A stretch of 64,000 nt of DNA from Nocardia sp. CDC159 (GCF_023740735.1 NZ_JAMRXH010000006.1:1-64000); one strand, 5' to 3'; numbered from the stretch's first letter, positions 1 through 9,174 are shown. Program-made: numbers and translations. The notes: generated from the sequence alone by a model not told the origin.

Positions 1-164
1 AGCCAATTTGAGAGCCACACCGAACCCTGATGGTGGGCAGCCGAACGAGAGAGCACCCCCACCGGGCACCTGGACCGGATCCTGGCCGGGACCCGATCGT
101 GATACCAGTTTCTAACTAGCCGACGAGGTAGCGGGACACCACCTATCAGGACGAGCACACGGGC

Positions 165-626
165 TTACAGCGCCTTGGTGAGCAGGTATTCGGTCGCCCC
201 CGGCGGGTAGTCTCGAATCTCACCAGCGATGCGATAACCGCGGCGCAGGTAGAACTCGGGGGCCTGGAAGTCCCAGGTTTCGGTGCGCGAGTGCGCACAG
301 CCGCGCTCCCGCCCGATACGCTCGGCCTCCGCGAGCAGGCGAGCTCCGTGGCCCTGCCCTCGGCGCCGCTCGTCCACCCACAGGAGTTCGATGCGCAACC
401 ACTCCGCCCACGTTGAGCCGGCAATGCCGCCCAAGACGGTACCCTCGGCGACAAGATACGCCTGCACCGGTTCCTCCCCCTGGTCCGGCAACTGCTGCAT
501 CCGTCGAATCACGGCATTGTGGGCACGGTTGAACTCGTCGAGTCGATCCTCGAGAAGGGCCACCCGCTCGTCACTCGCCGCTGTGTCCAACACCGCCTCG
601 ACCACGGCTCGCGAATCCTGCGTCAT
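165..626 (-). CDS. GNAT family N-acetyltransferase
   Basis: About 153 residues when started at the ATG at 626 (MTQDSRAV). An in-frame start further upstream would add 13 residues, and the weak GAGGG just before 626 does not settle it. The acetyl-CoA binding loop RRRGQGHGARLL and the following helix are the GNAT motif A, and the C-terminal FYLRRGYRIAGE strand is typical of the family. Substrate unknown. The gene stands alone at the left edge with no convincing operon partner. Confidence 0.85.
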   Translation of the reverse strand: MTQDSRAVVEAVLDTAASDERVALLEDRLDEFNRAHNAVIRRMQQLPDQGEEPVQAYLVAEGTVLGGIAGSTWAEWLRIELLWVDERRRGQGHGARLLAEAERIGRERGCAHSRTETWDFQAPEFYLRRGYRIAGEIRDYPPGATEYLLTKAL

Positions 627-879
627 ACCCTCATCATGATCACCGCTGGTTTCCGGCGCTACCAATTTTCCGCAGGTTGGTTGTGGTTGGCTGCGACGTC
701 CATAGCGCCCGCGGCGCAGGTCGTTAAATCGTTTGACCGCCTCTCAACCGAGGGAGGAGGGGGCGAATGATGCCGCTTATCGCGCTGACTGAGCCGGCCA
801 GCGCGGGGCAGCCAAAGATCAAGTGGTCGTGCCGATCCAGGGTTGGCGGAGTGGGGATTTATCTGGTTGTGTTGTGCGG

Positions 880-1407
880 ATGCGTATCTCAGGGGGTTTC
901 CGGAAGAATTCAGCCCGTTCGTTGCCGCGCTGGTTGGGTGCGGCCAAGCGGTGGATGTATCGAGATGGTCGGCCGAACAGGGTGATGCGAGTGCTCAACT
1001 GGGTCTCGGGCCTGCAGTACTCGGCTGGGTTTCTGTCGCCGCGCTATGCGATGACCTTGGAGGTGCGCGGTCGGCGCTCTGGTCGGCCGGTGACGGTGCC
1101 GATTGCGGTAGCTGAGCTCGACGGCCATCGGTATCTGGTGTCGATGCTCGGCCCGGAGGCCGATTGGGTTCGGAACGTCCGCGCGAGTGGGGGACGAGCT
1201 GTGTTGCACCGGTGTGGGAGTGAAATGGTGCGGTTGGAGGAGGTCGCGGCCGATGCCCGGGCTCCCATTCTGCGCCGCTATCTTGCCATCGCGCCTGGTG
1301 CCCGCCCGCACTTCCCGGTCGACCGCCACGCGCCGTTGGCCGAATTCGAAAAGATCACCGAGCGCTATCCGGTGTTCGAAGTCACCTCGGCGATCGAAAG
1401 CGGGTAG
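880..1407 (+). CDS. Deazaflavin (F420)-dependent nitroreductase-family protein
   Basis: About 175 residues. The segment YAMTLEVRGRRSGRPVTVPI matches the Ddn/DUF385 split-barrel family, whose members bind F420H2 and reduce quinones or nitro compounds. The family is found mainly in mycobacteria, Nocardia and streptomycetes. The start is uncertain: ATG at 880 gives a complete N-terminal helix, ATG at 955 is an alternative, and neither has a strong ribosome binding site. Its stop codon sits within the AGGAGG that serves the next gene, so the two are co-transcribed. Which redox reaction it performs cannot be read from sequence. Confidence 0.8.
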   Translation: MRISGGFRKNSARSLPRWLGAAKRWMYRDGRPNRVMRVLNWVSGLQYSAGFLSPRYAMTLEVRGRRSGRPVTVPIAVAELDGHRYLVSMLGPEADWVRNVRASGGRAVLHRCGSEMVRLEEVAADARAPILRRYLAIAPGARPHFPVDRHAPLAEFEKITERYPVFEVTSAIESG

Positions 1408-1415
1408 GAGGCAGT

Positions 1416-2384
1416 GTGATTCGCATGCTGATGAGAGTTTTCAGGGGCTTGCGGGGAGTTGTGCTCGCCGGGGTTGTGGTGGTCGTTCTCGTTGGCTGCT
1501 CCTCGCTGATGGTCGATTGGCGTGCCGAAGTCGACAAGCTCGATGCGGAGATTTCGGCTATGCCGGGGGTACAGCGCGTCGAGGTCTCCTATGCCGATGA
1601 CTTCTTCAAGGGGGACAGCTTGTTTCGGCTCGATGTGCACCTGCCCGAGGCGACCGAGTCGCAGATCAGGGACGTGCTCGGTCGGCTGGGCGAGCGGATG
1701 GGCAGGTTCAAGGGGTTCAGGGAACAGGAGATCGGGTTCGTGGTGGGGGACAGGGCGAAAGTCGGTACCACCAAGAAGCTCGAGGTCGATTCGTTTCTCG
1801 AGGCGGTTCGCAACGTTCGCCGGTATTCGGTGGAGGTGCCCGAGGGGAGCATCTCTTGGGATGTGCGCCCTACGCCGGAAATTTCCGTCTCGGATACGCA
1901 GAACGGCGGGGCCGCATCGCTCGCTGCGATCCGAGCGATGATCGGCGACACGAGCGCGGCCGAGGTGTCGATCTCGACGGCCGGGTATGCGTCGTGGAGT
2001 ATCGACCTACCATTGTCCGCCGAGCGGGAAGCGGAGTTTCGCCGTCGGCTGTCGGAAATCCCCTTGGCGATCGGGTCGGTCGAGATCGAAGGCGGTCACA
2101 TCGTCGGGCTGTCGGTGCGCAACACGGTGGTGTCGACCTTCGAACCCGACCTCGTCTACGGCCAACTGGCCGACACGGTAAGGAAATTGGGCGTGACCAC
2201 CGGCCAACCCCTGCGCTTGCGGTGGAGCTGGCTGTTCTATTACACCGACGGAAAACGTAACGAGGGCGCCGTGCACGTCGGCGGGTGTGATTATCACTCC
2301 CTCCTCACCGTCAGCGACGACACGCTCAGCGTCCCGGCCCTCGAGGTCCAGCGCAGGATGCGCGAGGAGTTCGACGCCTGCTAG
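1416..2384 (+). CDS. Putative secreted lipoprotein, conserved mycolata type
   Basis: 322 residues starting at GTG 1416, five bases after AGGAGG. The N-terminus is a lipoprotein signal: positive residues, a Val/Leu-rich core, then VLVGC with the lipidated Cys at about residue 28. The remainder has a repeated alpha/beta pattern (for example VQRVEVSYADDFFKGDSLFRLDV) but no recognised enzymatic motif. It follows the F420-type gene in an operon and converges on the DUF4429 gene, with the two stop codons overlapping. Function unknown. Confidence 0.75.
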   Translation: MIRMLMRVFRGLRGVVLAGVVVVVLVGCSSLMVDWRAEVDKLDAEISAMPGVQRVEVSYADDFFKGDSLFRLDVHLPEATESQIRDVLGRLGERMGRFKGFREQEIGFVVGDRAKVGTTKKLEVDSFLEAVRNVRRYSVEVPEGSISWDVRPTPEISVSDTQNGGAASLAAIRAMIGDTSAAEVSISTAGYASWSIDLPLSAEREAEFRRRLSEIPLAIGSVEIEGGHIVGLSVRNTVVSTFEPDLVYGQLADTVRKLGVTTGQPLRLRWSWLFYYTDGKRNEGAVHVGGCDYHSLLTVSDDTLSVPALEVQRRMREEFDAC

Positions 2385-3217
2385 AGCCTGCGGAGGAGTT
2401 CGGTCTTCTTACGCTGGAACTCGTCCTCGGAAAGCACGCCCGCGTCGCGTAGTTCGCCGAGGCTGCGGAGGGTGGCGAGGACGTTTTCGGCGCTGACCAA
2501 TGGCTCCTCGGGGACGGCCGGTGCGGCGGGGAGAGGCTTCGGGGTGGGCTTGGTGGTGCGGAGTTCGGCCAGGGCGACGCGGACGGCGGCCGCGAAGGGC
2601 AGGGTGGTGTCGATGTCCTGGGACCATTCGCCGAAAACCATTGTGGCCGGTTTGGAGTCGCGCAGGCGCACCCGTAGGGAGCTGGTGCCCCAGTCGGAGA
2701 AGATCCAGTCGACGCCTTCCACGTCGGCCAGGTCGAAGGTCCGATCGCGCTTGCCGCTCTGGCCCCGGCTGAATGTGATCGCCTTGCCGTCGAAGGAGGC
2801 GTAGCCGCCTTCGCCCTCGAACGTCAGCGGGGGCGGTGGGCCGAATACGAGGTATTCGGGGGAAGGGCGGTCGGCGTCCGGGTTGAGGGCGATCCGGTCG
2901 CGCAGGTAACCGGCGTAGTACTCGGCCAGCTCCTGTTTGTCGCCGGTGACGACCAGGCGGTACGGCTCGGCCTTCTCCGGCAGCTGTCCGGCGGCGGCCT
3001 CGGTCAGCGGGCACGCCCCGGGGCGGACCTCGAGGCGCAGCACGCCCTCCTTGCGGCCGCCGGTGAATGTCACCCCGGCCAACGCCCGCTCCGGCACCAC
3101 CAGCTCGCCGAGGCGACGAAGCAGCTTGTGCGCGGGGCGTTTCGGGAGATACCGAATCCGGATCGCATCGGCACCGAACGCCCATGTCCCGTTCGTTCCG
3201 GCCAGCTCCAGGTCCAC
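2381..3217 (-). CDS. DUF4429 domain protein with C-terminal SHOCT motif
   Basis: About 278 residues from GTG 3217, chosen because DUF4429 proteins begin directly with the strand seen here (VDLELAGTNGTWAF) and a GGGG lies just upstream. In-frame ATG 3313 would add 32 residues of low-quality N-terminus. Two PH-like DUF4429 repeats are followed by a linker and the C-terminal helix LRDAGVLSEDEFQRKKTELL, a classic SHOCT oligomerisation motif. Such proteins are common in actinobacteria and of unknown role. It overlaps the lipoprotein gene tail by four bases. Confidence 0.8.
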   Translation of the reverse strand: MDLELAGTNGTWAFGADAIRIRYLPKRPAHKLLRRLGELVVPERALAGVTFTGGRKEGVLRLEVRPGACPLTEAAAGQLPEKAEPYRLVVTGDKQELAEYYAGYLRDRIALNPDADRPSPEYLVFGPPPPLTFEGEGGYASFDGKAITFSRGQSGKRDRTFDLADVEGVDWIFSDWGTSSLRVRLRDSKPATMVFGEWSQDIDTTLPFAAAVRVALAELRTTKPTPKPLPAAPAVPEEPLVSAENVLATLRSLGELRDAGVLSEDEFQRKKTELLRRL

Positions 3218-3558
3218 GTGATCCCCTACCCGTACCAATGCCTTCCGGCCTTCCACGGTACCGGAGGAGGGGCAGGGGTGAGCCGTGGGATGGCGGTATT
3301 TACGGTCGAACATCTTCTGCCATGCCAATTCCGCACACCACCCTCGGTAATTCGTATTCCACCATTGGGTTGGTGAAAGTGCTTATGAAATGAGCTGTTT
3401 CGGGGGCTCCTTTGCTGAAGATGAAGTGGAGCAATGGGTGTAGTGTTAGTCTTTCGCGTGGTGGGTGGGAGTTATTCGGGAGTTCCACTGCCGCAGGGCT
3501 GTTGAGATTCCAGATTGAGTATTTCCAAAAATGACGACACTCATGAGAGAGGCTAACG
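3218..3558. other. Intergenic region between divergent DUF4429 and XRE genes
   Basis: About 340 bases if the DUF4429 gene starts at 3217. The segment from about 3330 is less GC-rich than its neighbours and probably holds promoters for both flanking genes. GAGAGAGG just before 3559 is the ribosome binding site of the XRE gene. I see no RNA gene or convincing operator. Confidence 0.5.
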
Positions 3559-4440
3559 ATGGCGGATCCAACCCTGGCGAGCCGGAGGTTCGGGCGGAAG
3601 CTGCAGAGGTTTCGGGAGCGGGCGGGGATGTCGGAGTATGCGGTGGCCAAGGCGGTGGAGATGTCGCCGCAGACGTATGGGCGGCTCGAGGATGGGGTGA
3701 AGCAGAACGTTTCGAGTCTTCTCGTCAACGGGCTGTGCGACAAGCTCGGGGTGAGCGATGAGGAGAGGCAGCAACTGCTCGATCTTGCGGAGGAGGTTCG
3801 GCAGGAGCGGAACTCCGAAGGCCGTTCCTGGCGAGCGTTTGCCAACAGGCTTCGGCCAAGCAAGGACCGCTACTTCGATCTGGAGGAGAGTGCGCGAAAG
3901 ATAACCACGGTGGAGTTCAACCTGGTTCCCGGGTTGCTGCAGACGATGGAGTATCGGCGGCAACTCGCTTGGGCCGAGTTTCCCAACCAGAAGTCCGAGG
4001 AAGTCGAAGGGCTCCTCACGTTCTTCCAACAGCGTCGCCGACGCCTGGAAGACCCGGAATTCGAGTTCGAGGCGCTCATCTCGGAAGCAGCTCTGCGACA
4101 TCCGACCGGGGGGCCGGGCGTGATGGGGGACCAGTTGCGGTATCTCACCGAGTTGGACGACCGACCGAACGTGTCTATCAGAGTCTTGCCGTTCAGCACG
4201 AACCCCTTCGCCGCTGTCGTCGGCTCGTTCGTATGGCTGGACTTCCCGATGCTCACGAACTCGAAGTTGACCTCACCACCGGTTGTGTTCGTCGAGGGGT
4301 ATGTGGGTGCTCTGTATCTGACGGCGGAAGACCAGATCGGTATGTATAGGGAGGCGCTTCGGAACATCCGGCGTGTAGCGTTGGGTGCGGATGCAACCAG
4401 GGATCTGATCCTGTCGATCGCAAGGGAGTACGCGCCGTGA
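3559..4440 (+). CDS. XRE-type helix-turn-helix regulator with DUF5753
   Basis: 293 residues. The N-terminal HTH (FGRKLQRFRERAGMSEYAVA, then MSPQTYGRLEDG) spans about residues 10-65, and the rest is the DUF5753 domain with the usual TVEFNLVPGLLQTMEYRR and SIRVLPF segments. Such regulators are abundant in Nocardia and Streptomyces and almost always sit beside a DUF397 gene, as here (next gene overlaps by GTGA). The pair is often compared to a toxin-antitoxin or regulator-effector module controlling development or antibiotic production. The target is not identifiable. Confidence 0.93.
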   Translation: MADPTLASRRFGRKLQRFRERAGMSEYAVAKAVEMSPQTYGRLEDGVKQNVSSLLVNGLCDKLGVSDEERQQLLDLAEEVRQERNSEGRSWRAFANRLRPSKDRYFDLEESARKITTVEFNLVPGLLQTMEYRRQLAWAEFPNQKSEEVEGLLTFFQQRRRRLEDPEFEFEALISEAALRHPTGGPGVMGDQLRYLTELDDRPNVSIRVLPFSTNPFAAVVGSFVWLDFPMLTNSKLTSPPVVFVEGYVGALYLTAEDQIGMYREALRNIRRVALGADATRDLILSIAREYAP

Positions 4441-4715
4441 CCATTGACTTATCCGCGGCACGGTGGTTCAAGTCCAGCAGAAGTGCGGCCGGAAACAACT
4501 GCGTTGAGGTCGCCTTCCTTTCGCCGGACACGACATGGTTCAAATCCAGCCGAAGCGGTGCCGGGAGTGACTGTGTTGAGGTCGCCCACCTTCCCCGAGA
4601 CACGGTCGCCGTCCGAGACTCCAAAAACCCCACAGGCCCAGTCCTGCTCTTCAACGCCGCCGAATGGGCCGCCTTCACCGCCAACCTCGCCGACGGCCGC
4701 TTCGACCACCCCTGA
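4437..4715 (+). CDS. DUF397 protein with internal duplication
   Basis: 92 residues, translationally coupled to the XRE gene (GTGA overlap at 4437). Normal DUF397 proteins are about 60-70 residues with one WxKSSxS...CVEVA motif. This one carries the motif twice (WFKSSRSAAGNNCVEVA and WFKSSRSGAGSDCVEVA), followed by a single C-terminal half ending DSKNPTGPVLLFNAAEWAAF. The two copies are also close at DNA level. Small partner protein of the upstream regulator; biochemical role unknown. Confidence 0.92.
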   Translation: MTIDLSAARWFKSSRSAAGNNCVEVAFLSPDTTWFKSSRSGAGSDCVEVAHLPRDTVAVRDSKNPTGPVLLFNAAEWAAFTANLADGRFDHP

Positions 4716-4722
4716 CCCGACC

Positions 4723-5646
4723 TCAGGCCACGGGTAGATCCCCGGGATACCCGCAGTACCCCACCCGCACCGGAACCCGCTGTCTACCCAACGATTTGGC
4801 GAGCACCCTCGTCGGCCCCACCTCCACGACGCGGGTGCAGCCGAGCCGATCGACCAACGCCTCCAACACGTCGGTCCACCGGACAGGCGCGGTGAGTTGC
4901 TGCTCGGCCAGCCGTCGCCAGCGCCGGGGCGAATACACGCTGGCATCCACGTCGGCGACGATCCGCACGGTGGTGCGCCGGAATTCGGCCGCCGCCAAGG
5001 CCGTCCGCAGGGCAGGGACCGCCGCGGCCATGAGCGGGGTGTGGAACGCACCGCCAACGCGTAAGCGCACCACCTTCAGCCGAGCGGCCCGCGCCTGCTC
5101 CGCCACCGCGGCCACGCCGGGCTCGGTGCCGGACACCACCACCTGCCGCGGGCCGTTGAGATTGGCGACCCACACATGCCCGCCCTCCGCGCGCACGGCA
5201 CCGGCCATCCGCTCGATGTCGGCGGCCTCCCCGCCCAGGATCGCCGCCATGGTCCCGTCGTGCCCGCGCGTGGCCGCCAGCATCGCGGCCCCGCGCGCGG
5301 CGACCAGTAGCGCACCCTCGCGCGGGGTCAGCGCCCCGGCCGCGACGAGTGCCGTGTACTCACCGAGGCTGTGCCCGGCGCAGGCGCGCACGCCGGTCAC
5401 GATGCCGTTGGCGCACAGGTGATTCCACGCCATCAGCGACATGGTGAAGATGGAGATCTGCGCCAGATCGGTGCGCCGGAGGCGTTCGTCGCCGGTGTGC
5501 AGCAGTAGGTCGCCCACCGGGTAGCCGGTCCACTCCGATACCTCGTCGACTATGCGCCAGTGCGGCGAGCCGAGCCAGGGCGCACCCATGCCGGGCCGCT
5601 GCGCGCCCTGGCCGGGGAAGATCACCGCACAGTCCAGATCGGTCAC
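4723..5646 (-). CDS. Malonyl-CoA:ACP transacylase (FabD-like)
   Basis: 307 residues from GTG 5646, where homology begins (MTDLDCAVIFPGQGAQ). Catalytic elements are present: GQGAQ near residue 12, the nucleophile in AGHSLGEY (Ser 93), and the later AFHTPLM with the catalytic His. It charges the acyl carrier protein with malonate. It is transcribed away from the rest of the island and shares the 5647-5770 control region with the AfsA-like gene, so it is probably the left border gene of the cluster. A free-standing MCT supports a dissociated (type II) synthase. The open frame continues upstream, so the exact start is inferred. Confidence 0.92.
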   Translation of the reverse strand: MTDLDCAVIFPGQGAQRPGMGAPWLGSPHWRIVDEVSEWTGYPVGDLLLHTGDERLRRTDLAQISIFTMSLMAWNHLCANGIVTGVRACAGHSLGEYTALVAAGALTPREGALLVAARGAAMLAATRGHDGTMAAILGGEAADIERMAGAVRAEGGHVWVANLNGPRQVVVSGTEPGVAAVAEQARAARLKVVRLRVGGAFHTPLMAAAVPALRTALAAAEFRRTTVRIVADVDASVYSPRRWRRLAEQQLTAPVRWTDVLEALVDRLGCTRVVEVGPTRVLAKSLGRQRVPVRVGYCGYPGDLPVA

Positions 5647-5698
5647 ATCGGCGAGGGTAACGGCCTGGTGGGGAACGGAATTCGGGAATCGCGAACAA

Positions 5699-5719
5699 TC
5701 CACCAGCCGTTGAGTTCGA
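5699..5719 (+). promoter_or_regulatory. Island box copy 1 (conserved promoter-proximal motif)
   Basis: The 21 bases at 5699-5719 read TCCACCAGCCGTTGAGTTCG plus A. They match 10560-10580 at 18 of 21 positions, including CCGTTGAGTTCG without mismatch. The site lies 50-70 bases before the AfsA-like start and between it and the divergent malonyltransferase gene. It could be an activator site or a promoter whose -35 element is TTGAGT. Confidence 0.6.
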
Positions 5720-5770
5720 GTGGCCGTATGCACGATGGATTCGGTGCACGGGGACAATAGCCTGAAAAAT

Positions 5771-6760
5771 ATGGCCACTGCGGAAAGCGCTCCGGCGCTC
5801 CAGCCGAACCTCTCGTTCGAGCAGACGGTGCCGCGTTCGCTGGTGCACCGCAGCGCGATCAACGAGGTCTTTCTCACCGATTCCGCGGTTATCGGCAAGC
5901 GGCAGTGGGCGATCGCGGCCATGCTGCCGCGCAGCCATATGCTGTTCAACGACGGCGGCAATCCCGGCTATCTGGATCCGATCGCGGTGATGGAGGTGAC
6001 CCGGCAGGTCACCGAATATGTCGCGCATGTGTACGCGCATGTGCCGGACGACAATTTCCTGGTATTCCGGGATATGCAGGTCGAATTCACCGACCCGGGG
6101 GCGCTGCGCACGGGTCCGGAACCCGCACGGCTGCTGGTGGTCGTCAATGCCCGCACCTCCGAGCGGATGCGCGAGCGGCCGGTCACCATCAGCGTGGACG
6201 GGCGCGAGTGCGGCCGAGCGGGTGGTCGCTGGCTGCCACTGCCGCTGCACTACTACCAGGCGGCGCGCGAGCGCGCGCGGGCCAAGAAGCTGGCGGTGGA
6301 ACCGGTCCCCAGTGGATCGACGTGGCCCACAAGGCTTCTCGAACCGGAGCGGGCGGGACGGCGACTGTCGGCGAATATCCTGCTCGGCGATCCGAGCGTG
6401 CCCGGCCCCGATGCCGCGGCATTCACCCTCGCCCTGGATCAGTCGCATCCGGTGTTCTTCGATCACGCGGTCGATCACGTGCCGGGCATGCTGATGCTCG
6501 AGGCGGCCCGTCAGGGCGCACTGGCCGTGCTGGCCGAACATCGAGGCACGCGGCCGGACCGGGCGCTGATCGTGGCCTGCGATGTCGACTTCGGCAATTT
6601 CTGCGAACTCGATCTGCACACCCGCTGCCATGCCGCGATCACCGGGTCGCGGGAGGGGGACGGTGCGGTGCGGCATGCGGTGCGGGTGACCTTCGAGCAG
6701 GCCCGCGAAACCTTCGGCACGGTCACCCTCGAGGTGATCGACGAATCCGGCTCGCACTGA
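5771..6760 (+). CDS. AfsA/ScbA-family A-factor biosynthesis hotdog protein
   Basis: 329 residues from ATG 5771; an in-frame ATG at 5735 is possible but would lie very close to the conserved box. Two AfsA hotdog repeats are visible: residues about 20-140 (QTVPRSLVHRSAINEVFLTD) and 205-325 with the signature HPVFFDHAVDHVPGMLMLEA. In Streptomyces AfsA joins a beta-ketoacyl-ACP chain to dihydroxyacetone phosphate, the first step of gamma-butyrolactone signals. Here it heads the first rightward operon of the synthase island. It may make a signal that controls the cluster or act on the cluster's own polyketide. No butyrolactone receptor of ArpA type is present. Confidence 0.9.
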   Translation: MATAESAPALQPNLSFEQTVPRSLVHRSAINEVFLTDSAVIGKRQWAIAAMLPRSHMLFNDGGNPGYLDPIAVMEVTRQVTEYVAHVYAHVPDDNFLVFRDMQVEFTDPGALRTGPEPARLLVVVNARTSERMRERPVTISVDGRECGRAGGRWLPLPLHYYQAARERARAKKLAVEPVPSGSTWPTRLLEPERAGRRLSANILLGDPSVPGPDAAAFTLALDQSHPVFFDHAVDHVPGMLMLEAARQGALAVLAEHRGTRPDRALIVACDVDFGNFCELDLHTRCHAAITGSREGDGAVRHAVRVTFEQARETFGTVTLEVIDESGSH

Positions 6761-6772
6761 ACAGGAGTCAGC

Positions 6773-8101
6773 GTGTCCAGCGAACCAGTGGCGGCGGTGG
6801 TCGGCGCGGGGATCTCCGGAATCGCGGCCGCGTTGCGGTTGCGGTCGGCCGGATACGCGGTACGGATCTTGGAGCGCGGTGATCGGCTCGGCGGACGCCT
6901 CGGCATGGCCGAACTGGACGGCCGCGACATCATGGTGGGCGGCAAGAACATCGGGCGCGGGTACACCCGCGTGCGCGCGCTGCTGGAGCGGTTGGGCGGG
7001 GTCGAATACGAGCCCTTCGGCATCAATACCTCTCGCGTTGTCGACGGCAGGCTGGTGCCGCTGGACAGTGATCGGCGCTCGCAGACCCTGCGTGCCATCG
7101 TGCGGATGTGCGATCTGCGGGATCTGCCGCGCCTGGACAGCATTGCGCGTCGGGTGCGGGCGGCGGATTCGGCGCGCTTCCTCGGTTCGGAGTTCGCGCG
7201 TTCACTCGCGGCCCGCTCCGACCGGGAGCCGCTGGCCAGCCATTTCGGGCCGCGCACCACCGCGAACTTCCTGCGGCCCATTACCGTTCGGATGAACGGG
7301 GCGGAGCCGGACGAGGTGTTCCTCGGCACCTTCCCGACCAATATGGGCATGCTGCTCGACCACTTCGATCAGACGAGAACCGGTCTGCGGCAAGTACTTT
7401 CGCGGGTCGAGGAGCAGGTGGAGGTTTGCTACGGCCAGGAGGTCGTCGGCATCGAGGCAAGGGCCGGGGGAGTGGTGCTGCACACGCGGGACGCGCAGGA
7501 CGTCTCGGGCTACGACGCGGTCGCGATCTGCACTCCGGCCCATGCCGCGGCGGCGCTGCTGCGGGCGCTGTCGCCCGCGCTGGCCGAGCTGCTGCGGTCG
7601 GTGCGCTACTTCCCGGCCACGATCGCGGTGGCGCGCTACGCCCACGACGTCTTCGCCCGTGACGTGCGCGCCCTCGCCCTCGACGACGGGCCGTGCAGCA
7701 ATGTGGGCAGTTACGGCAGGGACGCCAGAAACCTGGTGCGCTATACCTTCTCGGGCCGGCGCGGCAGGCTCACCGATCCCGACGCGGGCACGGTGGACAC
7801 GCTGATCACTGAGACCGAGCGGGTGTTGGAGGCGCACCTGGGGATCGTCCGGTCGCCGAGAACCGCGGTGGCCGTGCGGCATTGGCCGCAGGCGTACTGT
7901 GCCTACCTGCCCCGGCACGACATGTTCCTCGATGCCGTCGCGGCCGCGACCGCCGCCGTGCCCGGGCTGGCCCTGGCGGGAGACTATCTGCTGGGCGCGT
8001 CGCTGGAGGCATGCTGCCGGTCGGGTGAGGCGGCGGCCGACGCGCTCGCCGTTCGTGCGGGTGCGCCACCGAATACACTGGAGCAGAAGGCATTCGGGTG
8101 A
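6773..8101 (+). CDS. FAD-dependent oxidoreductase, protoporphyrinogen oxidase/amine oxidase type
   Basis: 442 residues from GTG 6773 after ACAGGAG. The N-terminal dinucleotide-binding motif is VVGAGISGIAAALRLRSAGY, followed by the conserved RLGGRLG loop, and the C-terminal FAD contact LALAGDYLLGASLEACCRSG is typical of the phytoene desaturase/PPO/amine oxidase superfamily. It could desaturate the polyketide chain or oxidise an amine. Its stop overlaps the next start (GTGA at 8098), so it belongs to the same operon. Confidence 0.85.
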   Translation: MSSEPVAAVVGAGISGIAAALRLRSAGYAVRILERGDRLGGRLGMAELDGRDIMVGGKNIGRGYTRVRALLERLGGVEYEPFGINTSRVVDGRLVPLDSDRRSQTLRAIVRMCDLRDLPRLDSIARRVRAADSARFLGSEFARSLAARSDREPLASHFGPRTTANFLRPITVRMNGAEPDEVFLGTFPTNMGMLLDHFDQTRTGLRQVLSRVEEQVEVCYGQEVVGIEARAGGVVLHTRDAQDVSGYDAVAICTPAHAAAALLRALSPALAELLRSVRYFPATIAVARYAHDVFARDVRALALDDGPCSNVGSYGRDARNLVRYTFSGRRGRLTDPDAGTVDTLITETERVLEAHLGIVRSPRTAVAVRHWPQAYCAYLPRHDMFLDAVAAATAAVPGLALAGDYLLGASLEACCRSGEAAADALAVRAGAPPNTLEQKAFG

Positions 8102-9174
8102 AGATCCTGATTGTCGGCGGGGGAATCTCCGGTCTCACGCTCGCCGCGCGGCTGCGGCAGCGGGGGCTGCGCCCGACCGTTGTCGACCATATCGGCGGCT
8201 ACGGCGATCCGGGGCACGCGGTCACGCTGTGGCCGCGCGGCAGCCGGGTGCTGCACGGGCTGGGGCTGTGGAACGGGTTCATCCGGCGCAGCACGCCGCT
8301 GCGCCGCCATGTGCTGCACGATCACGAGGGCCGGGTGCTGCGCGTCCTCGATCTGGAACGCTGCGTGACGCCGCAGGTGCCGCGGGCCGCCGCACATGAG
8401 GATCTGCTGGAAATCCTCGAATCCGCCAACGGCGGCACGCCCATCGACCTGGACACTTCGATCGCCCATCTGGAGCCGCTCGGCCCGGTGGTCGGCGTCC
8501 GCTTCTCCGACGGGCGCGAGGCCGAATTCGACCTGGTCGTCGGGGCCGATGGAATGCGTTCGGCCACCCGCGAACTCGCGCAGCTGCGCGCCCACACCCG
8601 GCCGCTGGACTGGCGGATCTGGTGGTGGTGGGCGCCCTACGGCACCGTGCCGTACGACGAGCTGCACGAATACTGGGGAGTGCGGGTGCTGCTGTCGGCC
8701 TATCCGACTCGCGACCGGGTGTCCTGCGTCGCCGCCGTCGCGGGCAACTTCGAGGGGCCCGAACCGGACTTCCTCGGGCGGCTGCGCCCCGGCGACGGTC
8801 CGGTGCATTGCGGCGACATGATGGATATCACTGTGCCGCAATGGATTCGGGGGCGAGTGATCCTGATCGGTGACGCCGCCTCGGGGATGCCCGCCGCCAC
8901 CGGAATCGGGGCGTCGGTGGCCATGGAATCGGCGTCGGTGCTCGACGACGAGCTGTACCGGGCCGAGCACGCCGATATCGATCGGGCGCTGGTGGCGTTC
9001 CTGCTGCGCCGCCGCGCCCCGGTGGAGGCCGCGCATCGACGGGCCCGAGCGCTGGTCGAACTCATGATGTGGGACTCCTGTGCGGCCCGGCAGGTGCGCA
9101 ATATCGGCATTCGCTATGTGCCGCGGCCGTGGATTCGGCACTGCTTCGCCCGGTGGGACGACGTTCAGATCTGA
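8098..9174 (+). CDS. FAD-dependent monooxygenase (group A), copy 1
   Basis: 358 residues. N-terminal Rossmann motif ILIVGGGISGLTLAARLRQR, the middle FDLVVGADGMRS, and the C-terminal GDAASGMPAATGIGASVAMESA define a class A flavoprotein monooxygenase. A tryptophan-rich stretch (WRIWWWWAPYG) lies near the predicted substrate pocket. It is paralogous to the gene at 29781-30905, sharing the order of motifs and an equivalent WTWWVHDTGLPADEVHEFWG segment. Probably hydroxylates or epoxidises the cluster product. Confidence 0.9.
   Translation: MKILIVGGGISGLTLAARLRQRGLRPTVVDHIGGYGDPGHAVTLWPRGSRVLHGLGLWNGFIRRSTPLRRHVLHDHEGRVLRVLDLERCVTPQVPRAAAHEDLLEILESANGGTPIDLDTSIAHLEPLGPVVGVRFSDGREAEFDLVVGADGMRSATRELAQLRAHTRPLDWRIWWWWAPYGTVPYDELHEYWGVRVLLSAYPTRDRVSCVAAVAGNFEGPEPDFLGRLRPGDGPVHCGDMMDITVPQWIRGRVILIGDAASGMPAATGIGASVAMESASVLDDELYRAEHADIDRALVAFLLRRRAPVEAAHRRARALVELMMWDSCAARQVRNIGIRYVPRPWIRHCFARWDDVQI

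Noticed and set aside
742..757. CTCAACCGAG near 745 as another island box
   Set aside because: Only the CTCAAC core matches the reverse of the box; no extended similarity, and it lies outside the island.
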